Source: Sporosarcina luteola (GTDB lineage Bacteria; Bacillota; Bacilli; Bacillales_A; Planococcaceae). Taken from it: a stretch of DNA of 64,000 bases. The stretch lies in the NCBI RefSeq assembly GCF_023715535.1, contig NZ_JAMBOI010000005.1, positions 120,672 through 184,671 of the forward strand, in the 5' to 3' direction. A program made the translations under genes and the position numbers. Positions 37,911-47,028 of this stretch are shown one piece after another; the first letter of the stretch is position 1; each line of letters begins with the position of its first letter. The notes under the pieces were generated by a model. It was not told where the DNA came from, searched no databases, and saw only the letters and a program-made list of their open reading frames with translations.

Positions 37911-38297
37911 ATGTCCGATAATTCGATGCCTCCATACAATGACCTGATCGGCGACATGTTAAAAAAGCGTGAAAGTGAAAACGGCATGGAGAATTTGAAG
38001 GGCTTCGGAAAACCATTGCCGAAAGAGTATTTTTCGGGCGACACGTTCCAGCATTTTCAGCGGATTGCAAAAGACGCAGGCTATAAACCGCATTGGTTGA
38101 AATTGCAGCACGAAATTAGTGGCATGATCGGTGTGATCTCAACACTTTCATCGAACGGAGAACAGGACAATCTACAAAAGCGTGTGGATGAAGTGAATGA
38201 AAAAATTGCTGAACATAATAGACATTGTCCCCCACCGATGTTGAAGGGCCGCATCTCACTCGATTCCCTGGATAGAGCAAAAGAAATTTGGAGTTGA
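37911..38297 (+). CDS. DUF1992 (DnaJ homologue C28-like) protein
   Basis: A 128-residue cytoplasmic protein. The N-terminal stretch GKPLPKEYFSGDTFQHFQRI and a mid-region of helices fit DUF1992, found in YflB-like proteins and in DNAJC28. No J domain is present. The function is unknown. It overlaps the GH3 gene by ten bases. Confidence 0.8.
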   Translation: MSDNSMPPYNDLIGDMLKKRESENGMENLKGFGKPLPKEYFSGDTFQHFQRIAKDAGYKPHWLKLQHEISGMIGVISTLSSNGEQDNLQKRVDEVNEKIAEHNRHCPPPMLKGRISLDSLDRAKEIWS

Positions 38298-39538
38298 ATT
38301 GGAAGAACCCTGCCTCTCGCTATATAGGATTGTTAGTTATTTGCATCCTTTTACTTTTGGTAGGGTGCAGTCCGGCAGTAGAGGGATTTGGAAATAACCC
38401 CCCCTCATTCAGCGAAAGGGCGCAAGTGACCGAGATGCCGGAAATTACGATTGCCAAGGTGGATTTATTGATAGAAGATATGACGCTGGAAGAAAAGATC
38501 GGCCAATTGCTCATCGTTGGGATGAAAGAGAAAACATTTGGCGATGAGTTGGACCATCTAATTCGTCAATATCATGTTGGGGGAATCATTTTACTAGGCA
38601 AGAATATTTCGCATCCTGCGGGGATACTGAAGTTATTGAATGAAAGCAAGAGGGCGAATTCGGGTTATGAGATTCCGTTGTTCATTTCGGTCGATGAAGA
38701 AGGGGGGCGCGTGTCCCGCTTGCCCTCGAGCATGAGGAAATTGCCTGCGGCGGAATACTTCGGACGTATCGATGATGAAAAGCTTGCCTATCAAACTGGT
38801 GAATATCTCGCGGATCTGTTGCACGGTTTTGGCTACAATATGAACTATGCACCTGTTTTGGATGTCCATAGCAACCCGAAAAACCCTGTCATCGGGGACC
38901 GATCATTCTCATCCGATCCCCATGCAGTAGCGGATTTAGGCATGGCCGTGATGAAAGGCATGACGGACAATGGCATCATTTCGGTCGTCAAACATTTTCC
39001 GGGGCACGGGGACACCCATGTGGATTCCCATCTATCGTTGCCAGTCATAGAAAAGACGCTCGATGAACTGCGTGAAATCGAACTTATCCCTTTTCAGCGG
39101 GCGATTGAAGAACAGGCCGATGCGATCATGGTGGCGCATATCATGTTCCCTGAACTTGATGATAACTATCCTTCTTCTTTATCCAAAAAGATCATAACGG
39201 ATCTATTACGCGAGGAAATGCAGTTTGAAGGTGTCGTCATTACGGACGACTTGACGATGGGAGCAATTGTCAATGACTATACAGTGCCAGAAGCAGCTGT
39301 GCAGTCCTTCAATGCTGGCAGTGATCTGCTGTTGATAGCCGGTGATTATGAAAACCAGGTCGGTACAATCAATGCATTGATGGCCGCCGTGAAAGCAGGG
39401 ACGATTTCCGAGGAACGAATTGATGCAAGCGTCAGGCGGATATTAAGGTTGAAGGAACGCTATAAACTGAAAGATGATCCAATAGAAGAGATTGATTTAA
39501 ATTTGATTGAAAAGAAATTCCTTGAATTAATGAAATGA
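38288..39538 (+). CDS. nagZ: Glycoside hydrolase family 3, NagZ-like lipoprotein
   Basis: A 416-residue secreted lipoprotein that likely removes N-acetylglucosamine from peptidoglycan fragments. The signal peptide ends in LLLVGC. The GH3 barrel has the loop KHFPGHGDTHVDSH, whose His-Asp pair is the acid/base dyad of NagZ enzymes, and nucleophile region VITDDLTMGAI. The start at TTG 38288 is uncertain; TTG 38294 is also possible. It lacks the second GH3 domain of larger B. subtilis NagZ and so is a single-domain form. Confidence 0.88.
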   Translation: MELNWKNPASRYIGLLVICILLLLVGCSPAVEGFGNNPPSFSERAQVTEMPEITIAKVDLLIEDMTLEEKIGQLLIVGMKEKTFGDELDHLIRQYHVGGIILLGKNISHPAGILKLLNESKRANSGYEIPLFISVDEEGGRVSRLPSSMRKLPAAEYFGRIDDEKLAYQTGEYLADLLHGFGYNMNYAPVLDVHSNPKNPVIGDRSFSSDPHAVADLGMAVMKGMTDNGIISVVKHFPGHGDTHVDSHLSLPVIEKTLDELREIELIPFQRAIEEQADAIMVAHIMFPELDDNYPSSLSKKIITDLLREEMQFEGVVITDDLTMGAIVNDYTVPEAAVQSFNAGSDLLLIAGDYENQVGTINALMAAVKAGTISEERIDASVRRILRLKERYKLKDDPIEEIDLNLIEKKFLELMK

Positions 39539-39541
39539 AAT

Positions 39542-39567
39542 TGAAACTTCCTCCTTGCTTATCCGTA
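39542..39567 (+). promoter_or_regulatory. SigW-like ECF promoter
   Basis: TGAAAC (39542-39547) and CGTA (39564-39567) are separated by exactly 16 bases, matching the B. subtilis SigW pattern. It lies 40 bases before the DUF4870 gene. An independent match occurs at 59069-59094. Confidence 0.7.
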
Positions 39568-39607
39568 TATATATACTAGTACAGTAGAAAACAAGGAGGT
39601 AGACGAT

Positions 39608-39913
39608 ATGGAAAACACGGGATTGAAAGTGCTCGTTCACGCTAGCGCGTTTTTCGCACCATTCCTTGTTCCGTTCATAATTTATTTGGTTGTGGATGAT
39701 CCAGAAGTGAAGAGAATATCCATTCAGGCGCTGTTGTTCCAATTAGTGATGGGCGCATTGATTTTCATATCTGCGATTTTAATCATTTTCTTAATCGGCA
39801 TTCCGATGATCATCGTTTTCGGTCTGATGACAATCATCGTACCAATCTTAGGGATTGTAAAATCATTGCAAGGTGAGACTTATAATTATCCAATTGTCGG
39901 TAGATGGATCTGA
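39608..39913 (+). CDS. DUF4870 membrane protein
   Basis: A 101-residue protein with an amphipathic N-terminus and helices at about residues 12-29, 41-60 and 63-85, in the DUF4870 pattern (HASAFFAPFLVPFIIYL). AAGGAGG precedes the ATG. A SigW-like promoter upstream suggests induction by envelope stress. The function of the family is unknown. Confidence 0.8.
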   Translation: MENTGLKVLVHASAFFAPFLVPFIIYLVVDDPEVKRISIQALLFQLVMGALIFISAILIIFLIGIPMIIVFGLMTIIVPILGIVKSLQGETYNYPIVGRWI

Positions 39914-39917
39914 TCGT

Positions 39918-39954
39918 CCCCCCCTTTTTCGCGAAAGCGGTCTGGGGGTTTTTT
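39918..39954 (+). terminator. Rho-independent terminator
   Basis: CCCCCCC and GGGGG pair with an inner CGCGAAAGCG loop region, followed by TTTTTT. Confidence 0.75.
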
Positions 39955-40041
39955 ATTGTCCATTTTCATTCATGTTACGCACTTGTTTTGTATATGTTGG
40001 TAGTAGCAAAGATTCGTACAAATTTAAGAAAGGGGAGAGGC

Positions 40042-41253
40042 ATGAAGATCAAATTCAATCTCGTGACGCAAATTTTTATCGCCTTCGTGTTAGCCATTAT
40101 TTTGGGCAGTTTGTTCGGAAGTTCCATCAATTTTCTTAAGCCGTTCGGGGATTTATTTTTACGCTTAATTAAGTTCATCATTGCTCCGCTCATTCTATCT
40201 ACCTTGGTCGTCGGTGTTGCAGGTACGTCAGATCCGAAGCAGCTAGGGAGAATGGGTGTCAAGACAGTCGCCTATTATTTGGCGACTACCGCAATCGCCA
40301 TTATTATTGGGCTTACCGTTGCATTCATGATTTCGCCAGGAAAAGGATTATCAATTTCATCCGATGGATTGGTCGCTCCGGAATCAGCGACGCAAGAACC
40401 GCAAAGTACAATCACGACTATATTGAATATCATACCGGAAAATCCGTTCACTGCTTTGGCGACGGGCGGCATTTTACAAATCATCTTCTTTGCATTGTTC
40501 GTCGGGCTAGCCATAACATTGGTCGGAGAAAAGGCGCGTCCCGTCTATACGTTCTTTGAAGGCTTTGCCGAAATTATGTACAAAATTACCGGGATTGTCA
40601 TGAAATTTGCTCCTATCGGCATTTTAGGTCTACTAGCTCCAGTTATCGGACAATACGGGCTTTCCGTTCTTTTGCCGCTCTTCAAAGTGATTCTGGCAGT
40701 TTACATTGCCTGTATCCTTCACGCGGTCGTCGTTTATTCGATGGCGGTCAAGTCATTCGCCGGAATGAGTCCGAAAAGGTTTTTTAAAGGGATTTCCCCT
40801 GCAGCACTAGTCGCTTTCAGTACTTGCAGCAGTTCGGGCACGCTTCCTGTAACAATTAAAAATACGAATGAAAATCTGGGCGTTCCGAATAGGATATCGA
40901 GCTTTGTCCTTCCGCTCGGAGCAACGGTAAATATGGATGGCACGGCCATTTATCAGGGGGTTGCCGTCATTTTTATCGCACAATTTTACAACCTGGAATT
41001 GTCATTCCTCCAGTTGCTGACGGTTGTCCTCATTACCATTCTGGCATCAATCGGGACAGCTGGAGTTCCAGGAGCGGGCATGATCATGCTTGCAATGGTG
41101 CTGACATCCGTAAATATGCCGCTTGAAGGAATCGCATTGATTGCCGGTATCGACAGGGTGCTCGATATGATGAGAACATCGGTGAATGTCGTCGGGGATG
41201 CTTCCGCGGCGGTCGTTGTTGCCGGCACGGAGAAGGTATTGGATAGCGAATGA
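40042..41253 (+). CDS. Dicarboxylate/amino acid:cation symporter (SDF family)
   Basis: A 403-residue GltP/GltT-type transporter that takes up glutamate, aspartate or C4-dicarboxylates with protons or sodium. The serine-rich hairpin AFSTCSSSGTLP (HP1), NMDGTAIYQG (TM7) and the HP2 loop SIGTAGVPGAG are diagnostic. ATG 40042 follows AAGGGGAGAGG; an open extension back to 39904 crosses the terminator. Single gene. Confidence 0.93.
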   Translation: MKIKFNLVTQIFIAFVLAIILGSLFGSSINFLKPFGDLFLRLIKFIIAPLILSTLVVGVAGTSDPKQLGRMGVKTVAYYLATTAIAIIIGLTVAFMISPGKGLSISSDGLVAPESATQEPQSTITTILNIIPENPFTALATGGILQIIFFALFVGLAITLVGEKARPVYTFFEGFAEIMYKITGIVMKFAPIGILGLLAPVIGQYGLSVLLPLFKVILAVYIACILHAVVVYSMAVKSFAGMSPKRFFKGISPAALVAFSTCSSSGTLPVTIKNTNENLGVPNRISSFVLPLGATVNMDGTAIYQGVAVIFIAQFYNLELSFLQLLTVVLITILASIGTAGVPGAGMIMLAMVLTSVNMPLEGIALIAGIDRVLDMMRTSVNVVGDASAAVVVAGTEKVLDSE

Positions 41254-41262
41254 AAATAAGAA

Positions 41263-41296
41263 GACCGGAATCCTAAATTGGATTCCGGTCCTTTTT
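41263..41296. terminator. Bidirectional terminator
   Basis: GACCGGAATCC and GGATTCCGGTC pair perfectly and Ts flank both sides, between convergent genes. Confidence 0.88.
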
Positions 41297-41528
41297 AACG
41301 TTCTAAGCGCTGTTCAACTTCGTTCACAACATCTTGAACGGACATTCCGTGAATGCTGACGACTGGAAAATCGAATTGATCGACGTTCACATCGCTGACC
41401 GCACGTACAACGCCGATGTCATAGCCGTTCAGATTTTCATCGCTTTCAAACATTTGCACCTCATGCCCTTTTTCCTCCAATGCCACTTTCACATCGTCAA
41501 ATGGGTTTTCAACTGCAATTTTCGCCAT
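41295..41528 (-). CDS. YkuS-like UPF0180 protein
   Basis: A 77-residue cytoplasmic protein matching UPF0180: MAKIAVENPFDDVKVALEE, then GHEV, DIGVVRA and the C-terminal helix VNEVEQRL. ATG 41528 has GGAGGTGA six bases before. Its function is unknown. Confidence 0.85.
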   Translation of the reverse strand: MAKIAVENPFDDVKVALEEKGHEVQMFESDENLNGYDIGVVRAVSDVNVDQFDFPVVSIHGMSVQDVVNEVEQRLER

Positions 41529-41640
41529 TTGAATCACCTCCGATTTAGTAAAGTGTTTCCGTACTTTGTTTTCCCGGAATCAACACTACTAAACACGCAG
41601 TTCTTAGCACAAAGGCTCCATTAATTGCTTAGAGCTCATA

Positions 41641-42057
41641 TCATTCCCGCGTTGCTTCATTCACATCGCCATTTTCGTCTCTGAGCTTTCTAAAGCCGGA
41701 AAATGCATCGATTATTACTGTTGCAATTGACGCGAGTCCAATAATCATGATAATTAAACGGACCTGTGGAATGATGTCTTCGGGCGACCTCTGGAACACT
41801 CCAGCGAGGACGTCAGCCAGATAAGGCAAGATGAGCGATGGATTGAGAAGAAGGACAATGATAACGATTGTCCAAGCGGCGTTAATGATAAGATTGCCGT
41901 ATGCCAGCCTCGTTGTCCATTTGGGAGATAAGGATTTGTAGGAGGAGAAAACGATCTCCATAGTGAGCAACAGAAGGGTTACCGGAAACAAAGTCATTAC
42001 GGACATATTGCCAAAGCCAGCCATTTCAACTTCAATCCTTTCGAATGCTAGTACCAT
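41641..42057 (-). CDS. Three-helix membrane protein, possibly partial
   Basis: A 138-residue protein with helices at about residues 18-38, 53-75 and 99-118. The C-terminal part resembles the membrane module found after HAAS or DUF1700-type domains in larger Bacillales proteins (recollection, not checked), so this may be a shortened relative. The start is uncertain: ATG 42057 or ATG 42024, the latter with AAAGGATTGAAG upstream. Function unknown. Confidence 0.55.
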   Translation of the reverse strand: MVLAFERIEVEMAGFGNMSVMTLFPVTLLLLTMEIVFSSYKSLSPKWTTRLAYGNLIINAAWTIVIIVLLLNPSLILPYLADVLAGVFQRSPEDIIPQVRLIIMIIGLASIATVIIDAFSGFRKLRDENGDVNEATRE

Positions 42058-42195
42058 GTAATCTACCCGGAAATCCCGTGATTTAATACGGGAGGCGGAT
42101 GAAAAAATGACTTTTTCGGATTCTTAACATTCACTCTTTAGATTGCTGTATACTGGAGTTATTGTTTAAATTTATAAAAAAGCGTGGGGATTTCG

Positions 42196-43416
42196 TTGAC
42201 ATCTCGTAAACAGACACAAAATCCAGCCAACCCGGTCTACCCGATCATGTTTGCCATCGGTGCTTGCCATTTGCTGAATGATACGCTTCAAGCGGTCATA
42301 CCGGCGATGTTCCCGGTGTTGGAAAAGGAAAGAGGATTAAGTTTTACACAGCTCGGATACATATTTTTCGCTTTGAATATGGTTGCATCCGTACTGCAGC
42401 CGGTCGTAGGCTATTTCAGTGACAGAAAACCGATGCCGTATGCGCTTCCTATCGGGATGACTTTCTCCTTAATCGGGATGGCAGGATTGGCAATCGCGCC
42501 AAGCTATTGGCTCATTCTCCTGTCCGTCATCATACTGGGGCTTGGATCAGCGGTATTCCATCCGGAAGGATCCCGTGTGTCCTTCTTGGCAGCCGGGTCG
42601 AAACGAGGCCTGTCCCAATCAATTTATCAAGTCGGGGGAAATACAGGACAAGCATTGGCACCGCTGATCAGCGCTTTTGTCTTAGTGCCGCTAGGTCAAA
42701 AGGGAGCAGCTATTTTCATTGCAGTCGCGGCTCTCGGGATTTTCATCTTGACCAAAATTTCCGCTTGGTATAAGCAGACATTAGAGCTGGAGAAAATTAA
42801 CAACCGGAAAAAGGTGATCCTTTCTTCAATAGGCGATTTGACAAAAAAGCAAATCGGGATTGCTCTCGCTTTATTGTTGACAATTATATTTGCTAGATCA
42901 TTCTACGTCACGAATGTTACAAGCTTTTATATCTTTTACCTAATGAATGACTATGGATTGAAAATTGAGCAAGGCCAGCTATACATATTCCTATTCATGG
43001 CGCTTGGTGCTGCGGGCACATTTTTCGGCGGACCGATGGCTGATCGGATCGGAAGGAAAAATGTCATCGTGTTGTCATTGTTAGTTCCATTGCCGCTCTG
43101 CGTTCTCCTGCCGCATGTTCCGATTTGGGCAGTAGGGCTACTGTTGGTGTTAATCGGATTCTTCATTATGCTTAGCTTCACTGTCACTGTCATTTATGCG
43201 CAGGAGCTTGTCCCGAGTAAAATTGGGACTATGGCCGGTTTGACTGTCGGCTTGGCGTTTGGGATGGGAGCGATTGGGGCGGTTGTTATCGGAAGGATGA
43301 TGGATACAATCGGCATCTTCCCTACGATGGTCATTGCCTCCTTCCTGCCATTCATCGGCTTAGTCGGATTGGCTCTGCCAAAGGATCAAAAAATCATGGC
43401 GCCTTCTGCAGAGTGA
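42196..43416 (+). CDS. MFS transporter, fosmidomycin-resistance-like
   Basis: A 406-residue drug-efflux-type MFS protein with twelve helices. Segments such as CHLLNDTLQAVIPAMFP in helix 1 and GSAVFHPEGSR near helix 4 match Fsr-type transporters. TTG 42196 is chosen because GTGGGGA lies five or six bases before; GTG 42184 sits within that site. An export role for a small inhibitor is likely but the substrate is unknown. Confidence 0.87.
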   Translation: MTSRKQTQNPANPVYPIMFAIGACHLLNDTLQAVIPAMFPVLEKERGLSFTQLGYIFFALNMVASVLQPVVGYFSDRKPMPYALPIGMTFSLIGMAGLAIAPSYWLILLSVIILGLGSAVFHPEGSRVSFLAAGSKRGLSQSIYQVGGNTGQALAPLISAFVLVPLGQKGAAIFIAVAALGIFILTKISAWYKQTLELEKINNRKKVILSSIGDLTKKQIGIALALLLTIIFARSFYVTNVTSFYIFYLMNDYGLKIEQGQLYIFLFMALGAAGTFFGGPMADRIGRKNVIVLSLLVPLPLCVLLPHVPIWAVGLLLVLIGFFIMLSFTVTVIYAQELVPSKIGTMAGLTVGLAFGMGAIGAVVIGRMMDTIGIFPTMVIASFLPFIGLVGLALPKDQKIMAPSAE

Positions 43417-43478
43417 TAAATACTTCCCTTATCGATTAAATAGGGAGGAGTCGCTTGCTTGGAAAGGTGCTTACGCTT

Positions 43479-43508
43479 AAGGCTGCCATTCATTTGGCGG
43501 CCTTTTTG
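43479..43508 (+). terminator. Rho-independent terminator
   Basis: AAGGCTGCC and GGCGGCCTT pair imperfectly, followed by TTTTT. Confidence 0.75.
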
Positions 43509-43513
43509 ATCCC

Positions 43514-43542
43514 TTTACAAGAGATTCGAATGGGCGTATATT
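43514..43542 (+). promoter_or_regulatory. Promoter of the second MFS gene
   Basis: TTTACA (43514-43519) and TATATT (43537-43542) are 17 bases apart. A small dyad GAGGAGAAGATCCTC (43574-43588) lies in the leader and could be an operator or RNA hairpin. Confidence 0.6.
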
Positions 43543-43627
43543 GAGGAGCAAAGTTTGCAAGGCTTATCAAATGAGGAGAAGATCCTCATGAAAGTACTGA
43601 AAAACTATAAAAAAGGAGACTGTTTTC

Positions 43628-44791
43628 ATGAATTATAAAGATCCGATTTGGACAAAGCCGTTCATTAGTCTATTCTTAACGAATTTGTCCGTTTTCATCG
43701 TGTTTTACGGTTTGGTATCGACATTGCCGCTTTACGCAAAAGATGCTTTAAGCCGGACAGACGAAGAAGCAGGTTTGTTGATGACGATCTTCTTAGTATC
43801 CGCCATCATTGTCCGGCCATTTAGTGGTAAGTTGCTAGATATTGTAGGGAAGCGGAAAATGTTGTTGATCAGCTTGTTCTTCTATCTCATTTGCACCATA
43901 CTTTACTATTTCATTACTCCATTCGGAGGATTGCTTGCATTGCGTTTCTTCCAAGGTATTTGGTTCAGCATCGTTACGACAGCAGCAGGTTCACTTGCCG
44001 CGGATATCGTTCCGAAAACCAGACGCGGAGCTGGGCTTGGCTATTACGTCATGTCCACAAATTTGGCTGTCGTCATCGGGCCGTTCATCGCTCTATTCAT
44101 CATCCAGTCATATTCCTACGATGCATTATTCCTCTTGCTGAGTGTCCTAATGACCATTGGAGCGCTCGTGGCACTCCTTATTCCAGAGTTGGAAACAGGC
44201 CACAATGTGAATAAGTCGAAAGGATTTACATGGAACGATTTATTTGAGAAGAAAGCAATGCCGATTGCGATATTGGCAAGCTTAATCGCATTTTCGTATG
44301 CGAGTGTCCTTTCCTATTTATCGATATACGCTCAAGAGAAAGGCTTATTGGCGCAAGCCAGTTTCTTCTTTGTCGTCTTTGCAGCGGTCATGCTCATTAC
44401 CCGTCCATTTACAGGAAGGATTTTTGATGAGAAAGGGCCGGCATATATTCTGATCCCCGGTTTCCTGCTATTCTTCTTCGGTCTGTTCATACTCTCTTTC
44501 ATGAGCTCCCCAGGATTATTTCTTATAGCTGGAGCATTTGTCGGGCTTGGCTATGGAGCATTGGTACCGAGCATGCAGACGCTTGCGATTCAATCGACAA
44601 CACATCAAAGGAGCGGATATGCGACCGCGACGTTTTTCACGTTATTCGATTCCGGGCTAGCAGTTGGATCTTATGTTTTAGGGATTGTCGCAGTTCAGAT
44701 GGGCTATCGCAATATGTATTTGCTATCAAGTATTCTCGTGCTTGCAGTGCTTGCATTATATATATTGGTTAACCGGAAACGGCAACGCTGA
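43628..44791 (+). CDS. MFS transporter
   Basis: A 387-residue twelve-helix MFS protein of the drug-efflux group, similar in style to B. subtilis YwoG. The helix 2-3 loop RPFSGKLLDIVGKRK is the typical motif A. AAAAGGAGA precedes the ATG. It is separate from the previous MFS gene by a terminator and its own promoter. Substrate unknown. Confidence 0.88.
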   Translation: MNYKDPIWTKPFISLFLTNLSVFIVFYGLVSTLPLYAKDALSRTDEEAGLLMTIFLVSAIIVRPFSGKLLDIVGKRKMLLISLFFYLICTILYYFITPFGGLLALRFFQGIWFSIVTTAAGSLAADIVPKTRRGAGLGYYVMSTNLAVVIGPFIALFIIQSYSYDALFLLLSVLMTIGALVALLIPELETGHNVNKSKGFTWNDLFEKKAMPIAILASLIAFSYASVLSYLSIYAQEKGLLAQASFFFVVFAAVMLITRPFTGRIFDEKGPAYILIPGFLLFFFGLFILSFMSSPGLFLIAGAFVGLGYGALVPSMQTLAIQSTTHQRSGYATATFFTLFDSGLAVGSYVLGIVAVQMGYRNMYLLSSILVLAVLALYILVNRKRQR

Positions 44792-44860
44792 AGGCGAATT
44801 GGACTGGATATTGAAGTTGCACGTTATCTTGCTTCAGTTTAGGGTATAGACTCAGTAACT

Positions 44861-46450
44861 ATGTTTATGGGAGTCGATTTTGCTTTGGATAGGAAGTTTT
44901 GGAAGAACCCGGTGTTTTCCATATCGGCAGTCGTCATTTTCGTACTAGTTGTTCTTGGTGCAGTCATACCGAAACCGTTTGAGACGGTTGCAGGACAATT
45001 ATACGGATTCACGACGGCAAAGTTTGGTTGGTTTTATTTATTGACCGTTTTCATTATCATCGCTTTTTTAATTGGATTGGCAATCAGTAAGTTTGGTGCA
45101 ATCCGTTTAGGAGGGGATGATGAAAGGCCTGAATATCCGTTTTTCACTTGGATCGGGATGCTTTTTTCAGCCGGCTTTGGAGTAGGACTTGTCTTTTGGG
45201 GAGTGGCGGAACCGATGAGTCATTATTTTGCTTCGCCTCTGAATGGCGTCGAGCCGCAATCCGAAAATGCCGCCAGAATTGCAATGGGCTATTCGTTTTT
45301 CCATTGGGGGATTTCGCAATGGGGAATTTTTGGCATTGTGGGGCTTGTCATCGCCTTTCTGCAGTTCCGGAAAAAGAAGGATGGCCTTATTTCGACTGCA
45401 TTGGAGCCCTTGGTCGGTTCCAACCGGTATTTGAAGACGGGAATTGACTCATTTGCCGTTATTGCAACCGTTATGGGAATAGCGACATCGCTCGGGATGG
45501 GTGTGTTGCAGATGAGCGGTGGATTAGAATATGTCTTCCAAACAAAAAATACATATTGGGTGCAGCTGCTCATTATTTTCGTTGTTTTTGTTGCCTATAT
45601 GATTTCTGCTTCTTCCGGTTTGGGTAAAGGGATTGCATATTTGGGCAACTTTAATTTAGCGATGGCGATCGCGATGCTTGTCTTTTTCTTCTTCGTCGGT
45701 CCGAAAGTATTCATCCTGGAGAGCTTCACATTGGCGATTGGAGACTACATAAATAATTTCATTCGATATAGTTTGAGGCTGCAGCCTTATCAAGGCGGGA
45801 CTTGGGTGAAGGAGTGGACGATCTTTTATTGGGCATGGACAATTGCTTGGTCTCCGTTCGTCGGTGCTTTCGTTGCTCGTGTTTCTAAAGGCCGTACGAT
45901 CCGTGAGTTCATTGCGGGAGTGATGATCATACCGCCCGTGTTCGCCTGCATGTGGATTGCCACATTGGGCGGGACGGCATTGTACAGCGACTTGAACAAC
46001 GGGACGCGGATTGCTGAAGCGGTAGATGCAGATGTCACTTCAGCCATCTTCGAAACTCTAAAACACTTGCCATTTACAGGAGTCATGTCTTTACTTTCTG
46101 TCGTTCTTATTTTCACGTTTTTAATTACATCTGCCGATTCCGCAACATATATTTTGGCAAGTATGACGACGAGAGGGAGCTTGTTTCCTCCGCTAGTAGT
46201 CAAAATGATTTGGGGTTTCCTCATGTCTGCGATTGCAGCAGTTTTGCTCTATGCAGGCGGCTTGGAGGCTTTGCAATCGGCGTCTCTCGTTTCTGCCCTT
46301 CCATTTACGCTCTTTCTCATTTTACTCATGATGTCCTTAGGGAAGTTGTTGGGGAAAGAACCGATTACGGTCAGGCCAACTGACATTCGTCAATTTGAAA
46401 AGATTGAGCAGGAAGTGAAAAAGAAGGCAAGAAGAAGGAAGCGGGATTAA
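44861..46450 (+). CDS. opuD: BCCT family betaine/carnitine/choline transporter
   Basis: A 529-residue secondary transporter that likely imports glycine betaine or a related compatible solute with sodium. BCCT hallmarks are FSAGFGVGLVFWGVAEP, a glycine-rich GIATSLGMGVLQ helix, and the long IFYWAWTIAWSPFVGAFVA segment with substrate-binding tryptophans. The C-terminal tail is highly basic (KKKARRRKRD), as in osmosensing BetP/OpuD tails. The start is uncertain: ATG 44861 has a weak site, and TTG 44885 with TGGGAG upstream is possible. Confidence 0.9.
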   Translation: MFMGVDFALDRKFWKNPVFSISAVVIFVLVVLGAVIPKPFETVAGQLYGFTTAKFGWFYLLTVFIIIAFLIGLAISKFGAIRLGGDDERPEYPFFTWIGMLFSAGFGVGLVFWGVAEPMSHYFASPLNGVEPQSENAARIAMGYSFFHWGISQWGIFGIVGLVIAFLQFRKKKDGLISTALEPLVGSNRYLKTGIDSFAVIATVMGIATSLGMGVLQMSGGLEYVFQTKNTYWVQLLIIFVVFVAYMISASSGLGKGIAYLGNFNLAMAIAMLVFFFFVGPKVFILESFTLAIGDYINNFIRYSLRLQPYQGGTWVKEWTIFYWAWTIAWSPFVGAFVARVSKGRTIREFIAGVMIIPPVFACMWIATLGGTALYSDLNNGTRIAEAVDADVTSAIFETLKHLPFTGVMSLLSVVLIFTFLITSADSATYILASMTTRGSLFPPLVVKMIWGFLMSAIAAVLLYAGGLEALQSASLVSALPFTLFLILLMMSLGKLLGKEPITVRPTDIRQFEKIEQEVKKKARRRKRD

Positions 46451-46471
46451 TCTTCTTTCTAGTAACATCAA

Positions 46472-46510
46472 AAGTGGAGGTGGGGAAAATCCCCGGCCTC
46501 CACTTTTTCA
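46472..46510. terminator. Bidirectional terminator
   Basis: AAAAGTGGAGG and CCTCCACTTTTT pair around GGGGAAAATCCCC, between convergent genes. Confidence 0.88.
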
Positions 46511-46933
46511 CTTTGTATAAATCCGATTCAATGCGGCTTTGAATGCGGGCTTAATATTTGTTTCGGGGCGGATTGCTTGTGTCATCAGCTCTGCCTCCTC
46601 AATATTTTCCGCCTTTCCCAACTCAAGTAGAGTGGCTGCCGCCAGTGTACCGCCTCGTCCTCTTCCTGTATTGCAATGGAAATAGACATTTTTTCCGTCG
46701 TGGTATGCATCCATTACTTTATTCACGGCTTCGCGAATGGAGTTATCTTGTTCATCTGCATCATCCAATAGAGGCTGATGGACGCTTAGGTCGCTCGGCA
46801 ATGGTCCGTCCACTTTTGCTCGCAAATCATAGATGACATCAATCTTTTCATTAGCCACTAATTCATCAATTGCATCAACACCGCCGAAGAAGATTCGATC
46901 TGTCACTAACGCTTTATACGGTTTGTTTGACAT
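46508..46933 (-). CDS. Dual-specificity-type protein phosphatase
   Basis: A 141-residue phosphatase of the cysteine-based tyrosine/dual-specificity family. The catalytic loop is HCNTGRGRGG (Cys87, Arg93, CX5R) and the general-acid aspartate is probably in PLLDDADEQD. ATG 46933 follows AGGTGA; the GTG at 46942 sits on the site. Targets are unknown. Confidence 0.85.
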   Translation of the reverse strand: MSNKPYKALVTDRIFFGGVDAIDELVANEKIDVIYDLRAKVDGPLPSDLSVHQPLLDDADEQDNSIREAVNKVMDAYHDGKNVYFHCNTGRGRGGTLAAATLLELGKAENIEEAELMTQAIRPETNIKPAFKAALNRIYTK

Positions 46934-47028
46934 GAAATTCACCTACTCTTTGCATCACTATTCATGATTCTCTCCATAGATAATGGTACCATTAACTAAA
47001 TAATCTTTAAAGAAAGAGGTGGATGCCT

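Noticed and set aside
39904..40041. N-terminal extension of the SDF symporter
   Set aside because: It would cross the terminator hairpin and make an atypical N-terminus; ATG 40042 has a strong ribosome site.
44810..44860. SigB promoter before the BCCT transporter
   Set aside because: GGGTAT is present, but no GTTTAA lies at the right distance upstream.
46972..47028. LexA box before yedK
   Set aside because: No CGAAC-N4-GTTCG pattern was found in the leader.
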